Assembly: GCA_017562135.1 (NCBI GenBank)
Contig: QEYB01000999.1
Location: 248,001 to 312,000 of the forward strand
From: Dipylidium caninum
Lineage: Eukaryota; Platyhelminthes; Cestoda; Cyclophyllidea; Dipylidiidae
Direction: 5' to 3'
DNA: 64,000 bases
The stretch's first letter is position 1. Every line of letters begins with the position of its first letter. Shown in pieces: positions 48,211 through 60,800 of the stretch. The notes below the pieces were generated by a model that worked only from the letters and a program-made list of their open reading frames with translations, was not told where the DNA came from and searched no databases. The position numbers and the translations under genes were made by a program.

Positions 48211-49669
48211 GTGACTAACGAAGTTTCCAATACCGGGTGGAGTGGACACCGCCCGCCAAACTTCATGTGGTGTTGAGACGAAGAGGCGGGAGGAGAGGAC
48301 ATCACCGATTAAAGACGAGGTGGGAGGAAGGATGCGAGGTGTATGTGGTGGAAGAGAGGGGCGAGAGGTGGGAGGGGAGGGGGAGGCGGTGAAGGAGAGG
48401 AGTGGGTTGGAACCCGAAGCCGTTGTTAGAGTAGTGAGGGTGGCGGCGGAGCGCGAGGAGATGCGACCAAACCGGATGCACTGGATGTCTGCCCTGTTGA
48501 TCGCGTGTGGGACGGGGAGGAAGGATGGAAGGGGCTGCGTTTCATTGTCGGTTGTCGTACGAGGGGTGCGGAGGTGGGTCGGGGAGTGGAGTGGAGTGGA
48601 GAGGTAATGTGGATTGATGGAAGACAGAGTTAATGGCAAATGAGGGAAAAGGAATGGTCAGGTGGAAATGTCTTTGGGGTTGGAATGTGGAAGAAGTGGA
48701 AGCGCGTGTTTGCTATTCGAAGGTTTGGTCCAATACACCTATAAATCAGCGTTGCATTGACGTCAGGCGTACACAACCCCCTTTCTCTCTACGCGTCCTT
48801 CTCTCTCACTGTCTCCATACCTCCTTCCCTTACTCCCTCCTCCCCCCTCACTCAATCACTCACTCATTCACTCACTCACTCACGCGCTCACTCACTTTCT
48901 CTCACCTACACCGAAATGGCCGTATACTTCTACCTCACTTACTCAACATCCACCTCTCCCTACCATCCTCCACTTCACTCCACTTCACTCCGCCTCACTG
49001 AACTTGCTCTCACTTCACACTGGTGTGTGCCACAGAAGCATGTGTGATGCAGTGAGGTGGGGGTGTGAGTTGATGGAACAATAACGTCCTGAATCATCAG
49101 TGAGAGAGATAGAGAGGGCTAGAGGGGGGGGGGGGCAGGAGTAAGTTGTTGGGAAGAGATTATTTGAGGGACGAGAGACGAGAGACGAGGGACGAGAACA
49201 AGGAAGGAGTGGTGGGAAAGATGGTGGTGAATCGAGGTGGTGACCTAATGACCTCCTCCAACATTGACTCTTGCCCGCACCACACGTGGCGTTGGTGTTC
49301 ACTGACGCGGTGAGACACTGATCGCACTCGTGAGTTGGAGGAGACGTTGGGACAAACGCGTTGTCATGTGGCGGAGGATGTTGGTTGACCATGGAATGCC
49401 CACTTTCATGGCTGGCGGAGGGGTAGACGATGTCGACTGCGGCGTCCCGAATGGAGTTAGTGCCCAGGTGCAGCAGCAGTAGTAGTAGTAGTAGTGGTAG
49501 TAGTAGCAGGGGTCGGTGCAAGTGGAGGCGCGTGTGGGTTGGAGAGGGCCTGTGCACGAAGCCCGTGCACGAGATGGTAGCCTGGAAATGGTGTGTTGTG
49601 AAGTGTCTCCTCAGTGGCGGGCTGGGTGTCGGCTAGAGTAGGAGATGGGACGAGGGATGGGGAGTTGGG
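48211..49669 (-). repeat. Long inverted repeat, right arm
   Basis: Reverse complement of 42627-44083, with the inner edge at 48211 and the outer edge at 49669. The marker tracts appear in mirrored order: the inner GGTATTGGAAACTTCGTT complement, the CACT repeats at 48845-48900, the poly-G run near 49125-49135 and the GCAGCAGCAGTAGTAGTAG tract near 49470. No target-site duplication flanking the two outer edges was seen. Confidence 0.93.
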
Positions 49670-50722
49670 TGTGCTGAGTCGTGTTTGAGGCGACTTATCG
49701 TGCTTTTGCGTACCCCAATAAATTTTATAGATAACCTTGATTAGCGTGCTTCAATATTCTTTTCCTTTGAGGATTTTCTTAATCGAATCCCTCGACTTGC
49801 GTTTTTCATACACTTCTCTAGGGCCAAAAGGCTCCTGAAAGTATTGTAATTTCTTTCCACGGCGCAAAATCATCTCGTTAGTGATAAGCAAGTATTTCAT
49901 CTATATCACGTAAACCTGCTCCATTATATATAGAGTTATGAGAACGTTTTTGAATATGTGAAAACGTATTGGAGTGGAAATCACTTTGTTGGACATAATA
50001 GCTGTGCATTTATTCCGTTAATTCCACTTTTCTGAGTGCACATAAGTTAAGAAAAAAAACACTGGCACTACGGGCTATAGGTTGTCGAATTAAATAATTA
50101 TGCTGGCCAATGACTCAAATATTTTATGTCACTTATACCCGCGTGAATAGTTATTAATTTTCCAAAAGTAGTTTTTGCAAGATTCAAACTAAATGAGGCA
50201 GTCAATAGGTTACACCATTGAAACTTTGGCAGTAAGGGTGTTGGGTTATAAGTATGCACTCTTCCAGAGGGCATGAAGGTGAACGTGTGTGCCCCTAATG
50301 CGATGTTACCGGTCTCACCTCAATGATAAATGTTTCGTTATTTAGTTTTACTGATAAAATACAATTTTTTTAGATCGCATGCAGTTTTAACCGCGAGTTT
50401 TTATTATGAAATTTCAGTATGAAACCGCCTTGAAATTTGTTTTAGTCATCCAAAAAGATATGTCCATATGTAATGTCCGCGTTCACTTTGGAGTTTTACT
50501 TTGCGGCGGTGGTCTGCCTATTGCGTTTCTGCGGAATGCCACTGCGGTTCGTGTGTTGAGGTGCTCTTAATTATACTGTGTCTCCGTTACGTTACAAAAT
50601 TTTCGCGCCTAATTGTAACATTCCCAACCGTAACCTTAAATACCTCAATCAAACGTCCCACCAAATCTGTTCTTTCAACTTCTGCCAAATTTGCGACTCC
50701 TCATTACCAATTATTACGCATA
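49670..50722. other. Upstream region of GW182
   Basis: AT-rich DNA between the inverted repeat and the first coding exon of GW182. It should contain the promoter and 5' UTR. The open frame of exon 1 extends upstream to 50501, but that part is not GW182-like. Confidence 0.4.
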
Positions 50723-53700
50723 ATGTCCAATCTGCCAAAGCGAATTGATTGTTGGAAGTCGTTTCCGAATTCCGGATGTGATACTTGGCAAAATGAGAAC
50801 TCGGATAACAGTGGTAAATCGACCACAATTGTTTACAAACAACTTTCAGAATACCTCACAAATAGTCCTAATCCCGCTACATCGGGGTCCACTTGGTTGA
50901 ATTTTGATCCTGACGACAACGAATCAGTTGGTAACCAGGTGCCTGATTCTACCTTCGCGGATTTGTCCCTACCATGGCATGCAAGCGAAAAGGTTGGCGC
51001 TCACTTTTCTCTTACTCATTTATTTCGCAGCTTTGGAGCTCTCCAGGAATGTCCAATGCTGATTGGTCACTGTCTTCCAAGCTAATTTGGCAGAATGGTT
51101 ATTCAGAGGACGATGTTAGCTCTAGTGTCAACGCATCGCTTCCTCACCATGAATCGACTAACGTGCCTCCAAGTTTGACACAGGATAAGGTCTTTCATAA
51201 TATATGGTCCCTAAAATCGAAACAATCTGCTCCAGACTCGAGCCCTAATCCTTGGGATAGCAACAGACAAGAGTTGGGTAAGGTAATTGTTTGTTTTCAT
51301 CTTTTGTTCTAGTCGCTCCCAGTGACATTCTTACCGATTCGACGGAAACCCTTAATAAAGATTCTACTCAGCGAACAGATGAACCCTACAAGCCCTCAAA
51401 CATTCAGAAAAAGCAGGACCCCTCGCTGAGTGAAGCTGAAAAAGATGTTAATAGTGCGGCCGATCGAATCGCTGAGTTAATTAATGATCCATCAAATTGG
51501 GGCAAGCTTCCAGTCGATCAATCAGTTCCATGGGAAACGATGCCTGAGGATGGGCCTCTCCATAAGTCAAAGCCTTCAACTTCCGCCTTGTTGAATTCCC
51601 ATCGACATCATCAAGAATCGAATGTGTGGACAAATGAGCCACCCACCGGTACTGGAATTTGGGAGTTGCATTATGAACAGATTGCTGATCGAAACGCTCG
51701 TTGGTCCGTTCAGGGTCGTGAAACTCCTATTGCTGCTAGTGCTTCTGGTGGTGGGTCACCACAAGCTTCAGCACCACAACCCTCTCAACCTACCTCGGTC
51801 ACATCTCTTTCGCAATCTGATCATGAAACTGGTTTTTGGGGATCTGGTCCATGTAAGGTGTCCTGTTTTTGCCGTTTCTTGGGATCTGAAACTTACTAAC
51901 ACATTTTCTTTTAGCTGGACCTTTTCAGACTCGTCCTTCTACTACGCACATTGGTCCCCTTGGCGTTCAATTTCGACGTCCCATTTTCGGTGCTAGCGCA
52001 ACTAGTGCCACTGCCAACCGTTTGTCAAATGACCCTGCTGACCTTGGATTACCTTCCTGCTCTGCTTGGACTCCTATCTCCCGCGTGTCAAATCCAGATG
52101 AGAGCACTTGGACGTCAATGGGTGGACGATGTGCCGCCCATACTGCCACAACTAGCCTTGCTCCGTCTCCTGCTGTTATGCCGTCCTTTTTCGGTGGTGG
52201 TGGATTGGATGACACCGATCAGCAGACAGATGTCAATAGCAGTATGGTAGGCTTGGATTGATCTCCCTTAGTCCCGCTAGTGGCCGTGACGATCATTATA
52301 GCCACTGTGTTACGGTCACGTGATACTGCTTTGCGTTGTGACCTCGTCGCTCGCATACACACGCCCGCGTGTTTGTTCTTTACTCTTCGCCGCGGCTGCA
52401 TACTTGGTAAAAGGTCAAGTTGCTATTGATCTCGGCCGATTGAGTCAGTCTCATGTCGTCGAGACTTTTGTTACTTTTTGCGTTTGTATATAGTTAATAG
52501 GAGTTTATATTAGTGTTAGTGGTTATGTTTGGCTTGGTTTTTGCGAATCACGTTGGAGTTTTGTGCCCATTTTCTACTAGGAGATCGGCAAACTTGTGTT
52601 TTTTGGTCTATGACGTGTAGTTTTTCATAGATGATAATACGAGGGACAAAATCACATTTAGGTCGAGGTTATGTTCCCCATTTAGTGAACAGTTTTCGCG
52701 GATATTGACAATTTGGGGGGGGGGGGGAGGAGGGGTATCGAATGCTTTACCAATGTTATACCAAGTCCATGTAAGGAAAACCTGTCTAGGCCCTGGATTT
52801 GTTGAACACTGTTACCGATGAGAACAGTCATGTCTTTTTTCGTCGATCCAAGTTAGGATGTGCTTTATCGTTGAGGTTTGCTCTCTGATCGAATTGGTAG
52901 TCAATTATTCAAACCGATTTTAGGTTAGCAAAGCGTTTTATGGTGTTCTAGCAATTTTTCACACTAAAAATTAGTACATGGAAATTGGTCTTGGAAACTC
53001 GTATAAGGCATTTTTCTGAAATAATTCACCCTTTTTCAGTCAATGGCGGCCTATCGGAGCGATTTAGTGCGTTACTTCATGCAACAAGGTTTCCGCCGCG
53101 ACGACGTGGAAACTGTGCTTGCTGAATGTAACATGGATATCGATAGGTCAATGGCGGTCCTGCGACAGCGCTCTCGAACCGCCGCAACTCCCAATGTTGG
53201 TGCTGTTGGTAGCGGCACTGGTGTCCCCCGTCTCCCCAGTACTGCTGGAGGGTCTCGCCGCGTTCATCCATCTCCAACTACAAATACCAACACACCATTC
53301 GTACACTTCCCCAATGGTCAACCTGCTTCAGCTGCGGTTGCTCCCTCTACTTTTGGACGCGGAATCCCGGTAAGTTGATGTTCGAAGAATTCATCTTCAT
53401 TAGTGTACTTTTCTGCCTTGTTTACACAACTGGGCGCGCTCGGACGTATATATGTGTTTGTCTGTTTATCTGACCGAAAGGATTAGTATTTTCGTTTAAA
53501 GAAGTACTGTTAAACCTAAGCTGTAATTCATAGAATGATAATCGGTCCTGTTATCGCTGTCCATGGTGGCATGTCATGACGATTTCGGTAACACGTCAAC
53601 CGGTTTCGTAGAATCCGGTAGTATCTTAATTTGTTCTTGGGCAGGCTATGCCCTTAACGTGCAGTCAGCCGTAGTTATAAATTTTTTAAGTTTGACCGAG

Positions 53701-55457
53701 ACGGAGCTTTGGTGTGGTTATTTTTGATCCAGTTATTTGCCATGGAGGTGTAGATCGAGATGTGGCAAGCTGGCCTAACTTATGCTGGTGGTGGTGACTT
53801 GGCCGTGACGCCTACTACGTCACGCACTCGCCTCTGTCTGCCAGCTGTTCCGTCAGCCACGCCTTTCTATACGAGTAGTCAGGTTTGCTTGACGTCATGC
53901 CACCACACTCCTGTTTCAGTCAACCTTGAAAGTTAACGTTTGTGATCCAAGACACCGCTTTTCGTGACTAGTTATATCAGATTAAAATTTCTTGATTACT
54001 GTTTTTAGTCCACACTACTTAATAAGTAGCTCGTTTATAGGTAGTATTGTATGTATTTTTGATTATGATTTGTGCTTCCCTTTTCTACACTATCAGATAC
54101 AAAGGCCGTTGGTGGGAAGTGGGGCCAATAGAATGATTCCCAGTGGAGTTGGCAACAGGATTGCCGGCGCAGTGTCTGGCACCGGAGGTGACGGTATTTT
54201 GGGTTCCTCTCTTTCCTCTCTTCTGGGTCTGCCCCCACCGCAACAACAGGAGAATGGTTTTTCTCCCATGCTTATGCGCGGTCGCAGTTACCAGTGGACA
54301 CCGAGCTTTTCACCCTCTACCAATCCCGCTTTCATTGCTTCGATCGTTGACTTGCAAAGGAAGCGTCAAGTTGGTTGCATTCTTCTTATGCGCAACTCCA
54401 TTTTGTCAATCCACTGTCACTGTGTAAATATCTCTAGGATATTCAAAGACAAATCCAACTTTTCCGTAGCAATCCAAGTATGTGCTCTCAGCCGGGTGGC
54501 ATGGCACTTTTGAACGAACTAACTGTCCAGCTGCATCAAGTGGAGAACCAAATGAGCGCCCGAGAAGTGGCCGGTGTTTTTGCGTCCAACCCTTCCCAAA
54601 CACAGCCACCCGTGTCGAACTTCTGGCCCAACCCCGAGGAAATCAGATCTAGCGCCACCTCACTTACTCAACGCTTCCAGGACCTCCGGTTCGGTGGAAG
54701 CGCATGCGCCAACGCAAACACACCATCCTCCTCCAATAATCCTCGTAAGTTTCCTCCCAATTCAACAAAACAATTCAGAAAGCCAATGGCCGTTTTATCC
54801 TCGTTTGTATCCCTATCCCTTGTGTCCCGCAGAATCTTGGAAGGTTATAGTATCGCGGTAAATTAGTGAGCAGCTTATTTCGGAGATGTTTGCGCGTATC
54901 TGAAGTAAATGATGGTTTAAATATGTTTAGCTACAGACAGTGCCACGGCGATGTTGAATTATTTCGTCCTCGGTGTTACCTCGGATAAAAGCAGTAAGGG
55001 GATCCCATGGCCACACTTTCCCATTTCTTTTATAGCGTCTCCACGATCGGCTTTCAGAGCCACCGCAAATGGCTTTCGCAGTCCGCGTCACAATAGCGGA
55101 ACGGACAATTTTTCGGGAAACGGAGCCAGTTCACCCTCGGGTTGGCTTCTTGTTCGAGGAGTACCTCCTTCCATGTCTCGCACAGCTCTGGAATCTGTTC
55201 TCGGAGGCGGGTTATTGAACTTACATCCCCTTCCTGCTCGCGGCAACTTTGTCGCTCGCTTTGTTAGTCCCGATGCCGCAATAGACGCCGGGTTACAGCT
55301 CGCTCCTAGCGCGCCCAATTCTTCTTTTCTGGTCAATATCATCGAAGAGAGACAGGCATTTGATCTCCTTGTGGAAGCGCTCAACGCTGCATCTGGTGTC
55401 GTTCCCGCTTCTACTCCTGGTGGCAGCGCGGGAGGCAGCGGTGTTGCTGCCACTTAG
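50723..55457 (+). CDS. TNRC6: GW182/TNRC6 family miRNA silencing protein
   Basis: GW182 proteins bind Argonaute through tryptophan motifs and recruit deadenylases to miRNA targets in P-bodies. Eight coding exons join in phase: 50723-50992, 51031-51277, 51313-51852, 51915-52246, 53040-53369, 54097-54369, 54438-54744, 55036-55457, giving about 906 residues. The N-terminal 460 residues hold about 17 isolated Trp in W-motifs (DCWKSF, STWLNF, ADWSLS, NPWDSN, SNWGKL, GFWGSG, STWTSM). A UBA-like domain follows at about 466-505 (SDLVRYFMQQGFRRDDVETV). A short Gln-rich helix, VDLQRKRQDIQRQIQLF, ends near 670, and an RRM-like domain lies at about 800-880 (SGWLLVRGVPPS, GNFVARFVSPDAA). The start ATG (MSNLPKRIDCW) is the first that gives W-motifs; an earlier one at 50501 is possible. 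Exon 8's acceptor was chosen by phase. Introns 1 and 2 are 38 and 35 nt. Confidence 0.93.
52715..52727 (+). repeat. G13 homopolymer
   Basis: Thirteen consecutive G in the 793-nt intron 4 of GW182. Confidence 0.85.
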
Positions 55458-56753
55458 TTTTTCGGTATCTTGTTCCAACCAAAAGCAGAGGGCTCCGTAT
55501 CCCGTTTTGATGGATTGATTCGTTCTTCAACAATATTCCTCATCTCACTCTCTGCCTCTCCTGGATGCAACAACGACCCGGGATGCTTCTACCAACACAC
55601 TAGGCGTTTTGCTCACCAATCTCTTTCCTGGTACTCAATATCTTATTTTATATCTGATCCTTGTCCCTTCACTTTCCCTAGTCCCACGCAACACATCCGC
55701 CTGCCTACCCGTTATCGATATGCATATTAATGAACCGTCTATCCATCTGGTATACGCGCGAACCTCAACCATTCCTATTTGATATTCTTTTCGTCTCGCA
55801 TTCTCGTGCTGGTTTTCCCGTTTTTTGTGTAGACGTACGAACTAGTCATTATTCACGCACACTCGCTCACCCATCCGGGAAGTGAACTTAGCCATGATCG
55901 TCTGCTTGCATCTGCGTTTCACTCGTTGCCACCGCCATCAGTGATGTCTGCGTGTTTGTTTGTGTGTCGATTGCACGTGTGCACGTTTCTCTCAGCATTT
56001 CCTGATGGGCGGAGGTGATCCGTCTTCCCGTCCATCATCCGTCCATTCGCATTTCCTGACCCCTCGTCCAATGGCTGTGCTTTCTCCACGTCCCGTCAGC
56101 TGTCTCCTCATTGGCTTCCTCAGCTCGCATTCTCATGACTCTGCCAGCATTGTGGTCAGGTCTTTCAGCAAGGGGAAAGAAGAGAGGAATAAAGGATAGA
56201 GGTGGGACAGGCTGACAAGCTGTCCATCTAGCAAACCAGATCAAACCAACCGTTCGGCTATCTGTCCTCTGCTCTCTCATCCCCATTTTGTTCTCGCATT
56301 TGTGCCGTTGCTATCGACGATGATGAAAACTAACGGACGTCTTTCTAACCTACATAACCCCTCAGTGTGGTATATTTCACTGAATCAAGTGTGATGGTGG
56401 TGGTGATGCAGGTGAATCCCTTGATGCGTTGTAGCGCGTGTTTAATCACCAACTCAGTGTGCCAACATCGGTTGCGGAAGGGTACAGTATCATCTCTTCT
56501 CTTTTCTGTGACCCTCCTGTTCCATCCTCAGGTTATGCTCAACTCTGGCACGTATGCACGCGTGCCTTTGCCAAAAGAAACTTATGTCCCCATTCTTCCA
56601 CCCGCATTCGCTCCTTCTTCCGCTTTGGACTCGCACTTGACCACTGTCGCCCTCTTGAGTGCGTTTGTTTGTTTCTCCGGGCGATTCACAATGACTGGTG
56701 GTAATTGTGTAAGCCTCCCTCTCCGCCTACAATAGCATTGCCACTTGAATAAA
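55458..56753 (+). other. Likely 3' UTR of GW182
   Basis: No gene on either strand; the first good AATAAA on the plus strand is at 56748-56753. This suggests a 3' UTR of about 1.3 kb, typical of post-transcriptionally regulated genes. The extent is inferred. Confidence 0.45.
56748..56753 (+). terminator. Possible poly(A) signal of GW182 gene
   Basis: AATAAA, 1.29 kb after the stop codon. Confidence 0.45.
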
Positions 56754-57898
56754 TATCTGCCTCCATTTTTCTCCCTTCACGTCTCCTCTCGAATGGGTTC
56801 GTGCATGATTAGTCGCCTGCGAGTTGTTAGGATGTTGGGGAGTAAGGTACTTCGTCTTCCCGGCGAATGTAACTGTCGGTGACGCCATTCCCAAACGAAT
56901 TTTTCTTATCGGGTGGAAGTCGTGGTTGCCTCTCCACACTATCATCCCGGCATATGTGGACGGGACTGTCATTTTTGCGGTAAGCGAATCAGTAAAGTGG
57001 TAGTTGTGACAGTCGAGCAGGGTTGTTTCCCAGCGGAAGAAAGTACAAGGACAAACTACGTGTCGCAAATCCCCCCAACAATGTGGAGGAACCACCCTTG
57101 GAAGTCAGCTACTGGAACACTCAACCTCAGCCGAACCACACGGACGATCATTCACCAACGTGCCCGCAGTAAAATTTTCTATGAGAATTGAATACGAGCC
57201 CTGTTAGGTGGGCGATTCGACGAGGAGTGTCACCGTCGCCGCCGTGGCTGTCGGATGTGGTGAAATTATGGTCATGAATGCTTAGTCGTGGGAAAGCACG
57301 GCCCGAGGCTAAGGATACAAAAGGCCGATGTTTTGGTTGTTTTGTCACGAGACTGTCTAATTTTACCTACTTACAGCGCGTAAATGTCAAGCTAGATGGC
57401 CGTTCGAAGTCACCGCACCATGGCTAGCGTAATGTTCCCGGTATGGATTGTTTCGGCACCGAGACACTTCCCTCACACCCCTGCGCGCCACACCGTGGCC
57501 GACGAAATTGAATGCCAAGATGGACAACCAAGATCTCATGGCCTAGGCCTTGCCCACTACGACAAAATGGATTAAGCTGGAAGCACGATACTGACAATCA
57601 AAAATAAAATAAGTAAAGTAGACAAGAAACCATGAGTTTACGTTCGACCATACAGTGACAAGGCGATGGAGGAGCAATCAAAGGGAGATTGATTAAATAT
57701 TATCATCGTCAGTGCAATAAGACAAGAAGCATTATTGAGGGAATGGAAAAGTCCATTGATTGATCCGTTGGCTGACAAGTCGGTGGGTGGACGAAGGAGA
57801 GTATAGGCGATCGGGGAAAGTTGGCGAATATGCTATTTACACATAGACAAACACGATAAACCACACGGAAAAGTGCCGTGTAGAAGAGACCCCTAAAA
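56754..57898. other. No supported gene
   Basis: Region between the 3' ends of two convergent genes (GW182 plus, zinc-finger minus); it contains the 3' UTR of the latter. Confidence 0.5.
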
Positions 57899-60800
57899 TC
57901 AAACAAACGCAGGCTTTGTTTCTTCGCCGTTAGCGGAACTGATGATTGCAGTGGGGTCAGGATTGGAAGAGGGGGCAGGGAAGTGGGGGTGGTTTCCAAG
58001 GTTGTCTGAGTTAAAAGGCCTCAGACCAACGACATCAGCGAGGTGTCCACCACACGCCCTTGCACAAGCGTCCGACGCAGCACCCGCCGCTCCGCCGACA
58101 TTGAAGGCACCAGGAAGATCGGGGCCAACGGCCACTGTCTGCGTCGGCTTGTTTGATTTATTCTTCAACGCCGCATTTTTCGCCGCTCGTTCCTCCGGTG
58201 TCAGGCTCGCGTCGCCAAACATTATGCTCACACGACCTCGGGCCTTCAGTTGCAAGTACTGTGGAATGCAAGCCAACACAAGCGTATACAATAATGACTT
58301 CGATATCGAGAGAGATCAAAGCAGACTTAGAAGCTAAATTTAGAGAAACTTACGTTCCCATCTTCGTCACGATGTTTCTCATGAAACTTCAGATGGACGT
58401 TAAGATTTGACTTTTTGTTGAAACGACGTCCACAGATGTGACACTCAAAAGGCAATTGGCCAAGGTGAATACGCACGTGTTCATTATAGTAGACGGACTT
58501 TGTGAATTGTTTGTCGCAGTATATGCACTTGAAACGCGCATCCTTGTGCGTCAGCATGTGCATCCCAATTTGCGTAACAATCTGTACGAAAAAGGGAAGT
58601 GAATTTTCTCTTATAGGAAAGGGAGGGGAGCGAAATAAACAAACCTTGCCGCAGATTTGACACTCAAATTTCTCCGGTCCTAACTGCATGTGTTCCACAC
58701 GGACATGTCGACGCATTGCCGTCTTGCTCTTGAAGGAAACCGAACATTCAGTGCACTGGAAAATCTTATCTCTAAAGTGCTTCTGCCGATGCTGCGAGTA
58801 GCAACGGAGGTTGGCGCACTGTTTCTGGCAAATCTCACACTTGATAGGTCCACTATGCGTCTCTTTCATATGACGTCGCAGGTACGTTTCAATGCGGAAA
58901 CGTTGTTGACATACTGGACACTCGTGCAGAAGCTCCTGAGATGCCCCAAGAGAGAGAAGAAAAAAAATGAGTTCAAGAATAGCGACTACGAGTGAGCTTT
59001 AGAGAAGCACAGAGATGAACATACGAGATTGTGCATTCTAGCAATATGGTATTTGAGTGCAGAACGCTTGGGGTACGTAATACCACAGTGCTCGCAGGTA
59101 GCCGGTCCTTGTTCCCATTCGGAAGTGTCGTGACGCATTTGAATATGATGCATCAATGCTTGTTTGGAGCGAAACTCTTTGCCACACTCCGTACAGGGGT
59201 GCAACACTCCCTCCGCGTGTTTTTCCACATGCAGCCGGTGGGCACGTCGGTCGCAGAAGCGCTCTCGGCAGTGTGGACACTCGTACATATTAGGAGTGTA
59301 ATTGTTATGTACTTCGCGAGCGTGATCCAGCATGCCTTTATGGAAGGCAAAGAACGGTGTTTCAGAGCAAACCTCGCATCGGTATACGGTTTGTGGACCA
59401 GCATTATTATAATCAGAGAGTGGTGCATGGCTCAGTCGAAGGTGGCTCGAAAGATCATCCAAATTACAGAAGATCTCCGCGCAGAAGCGACACACGAGAG
59501 CCACATCAGAAACGATATCGTGGGCAGATTGGAGGTGGTCAACGTACTGCTTCCCAGAGCAGGGGCAGACAAATTGACAGAGCTTGCACTTTAGCTTTGT
59601 GGTCAGGGCCTCCTCATCGCCAGCTCTGTTACGTGGCTCTCGAACTTGAACAGGACAAAGCGCGCCTGTGTTAGGATCTTGCTTATAAATAACTCCGTGT
59701 TCCGCCCACTGGTGGAAGTAGTAGTTGTGTTTGGGACTGTAGAAGTTGAGACACGTCTCACAGGTGGAGACTTCACTCAACACACACGAAGATTCACCGG
59801 TGTTACTTTCAACGTGAACTTTATAATGATAGGAGAGCTCCTCTATAGTATGCAACTGGGTACGACACAACAAACAAGTGAGATGAACGTTGGTGAAATG
59901 CTGCTTGATCTCATCCACGACCTGGCCACAGATACCACACACTGATTTATCTCCTGAGGTGCTCGAGACAAGATCCGATGCTTGCTCAAGAGGGCTTCGA
60001 GTACTGAAGGAGATACCGTCACAAATTTCTAAATGCTGTGCCATCACATCGGCAGTTGGAAAGTAATCACGACAACTGTCACACTGCGGCGATTCCATAC
60101 GACAGGAGAGGAGGGAACTCCTTGCAAAAACATTTGTCAAACCGGGAAAGAATTTTACATCTTCTTCACCAGCACCTGTTTCATTAGCACCTCCGTCTTC
60201 ACCACCATCATCATCGGGCTTCATTGAACTATCAGCGTGTTCCTGCATGTGAGTGAGCAAGGCCCTTCGATCCATAAAACAGCGACCATGTTCGGGACAA
60301 CGGAATTTCGTTAAACCGATGTGACGAAGCTCGTGTTCCAACAAGCCGCTAACAGAGTGCAACTCTTTGGAGCAAATGGAACAAACACCCCAATGTTCGG
60401 GCATAGGAACGGGAGGAGGTGGTGGATCATTAGGATTTGCTTCGGCTGACGCAGCCGCCGCGGCTTCAGCTGCTTCATGATGCTGTCTAGCGAGCATCTT
60501 GGGGGTGTGCTTGATGGCCATACGGAAAACAACATCATAGAGAGAGAAAGAGACAGGACTAGTGTAGACATGATCCACTAGCTCATCACAAAAGCCCACA
60601 ACCTGGTTTATGAGCGTCTGCTGTCCGAAATGCGGTAGATAAACGGCAGGGAAGACAGAGGAAGTCGAACTTTCTTCATTGAAGATACGGAGGAAAGCGG
60701 AACAGGCCCGTGCATCACCAGTAATAGCCTGAGGTGCGAGAGCGGCGTGATCAGGATGTCCAGTTGGATTGCCATAGCTGGCGGGGATTAATTCCACAAT

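Noticed and set aside
42627..49669. Polinton/Maverick-type element
   Set aside because: The long inverted arms are suggestive, but the interior is only 4.1 kb and no polymerase, integrase or capsid-like frame was recognised.
50501..50722. Upstream extension of the first GW182 frame to an ATG at 50501
   Set aside because: The extra 74 residues are Cys-rich and unlike the family, and the ATG at 50723 starts directly before the W-motif region; kept as a possible alternative only.
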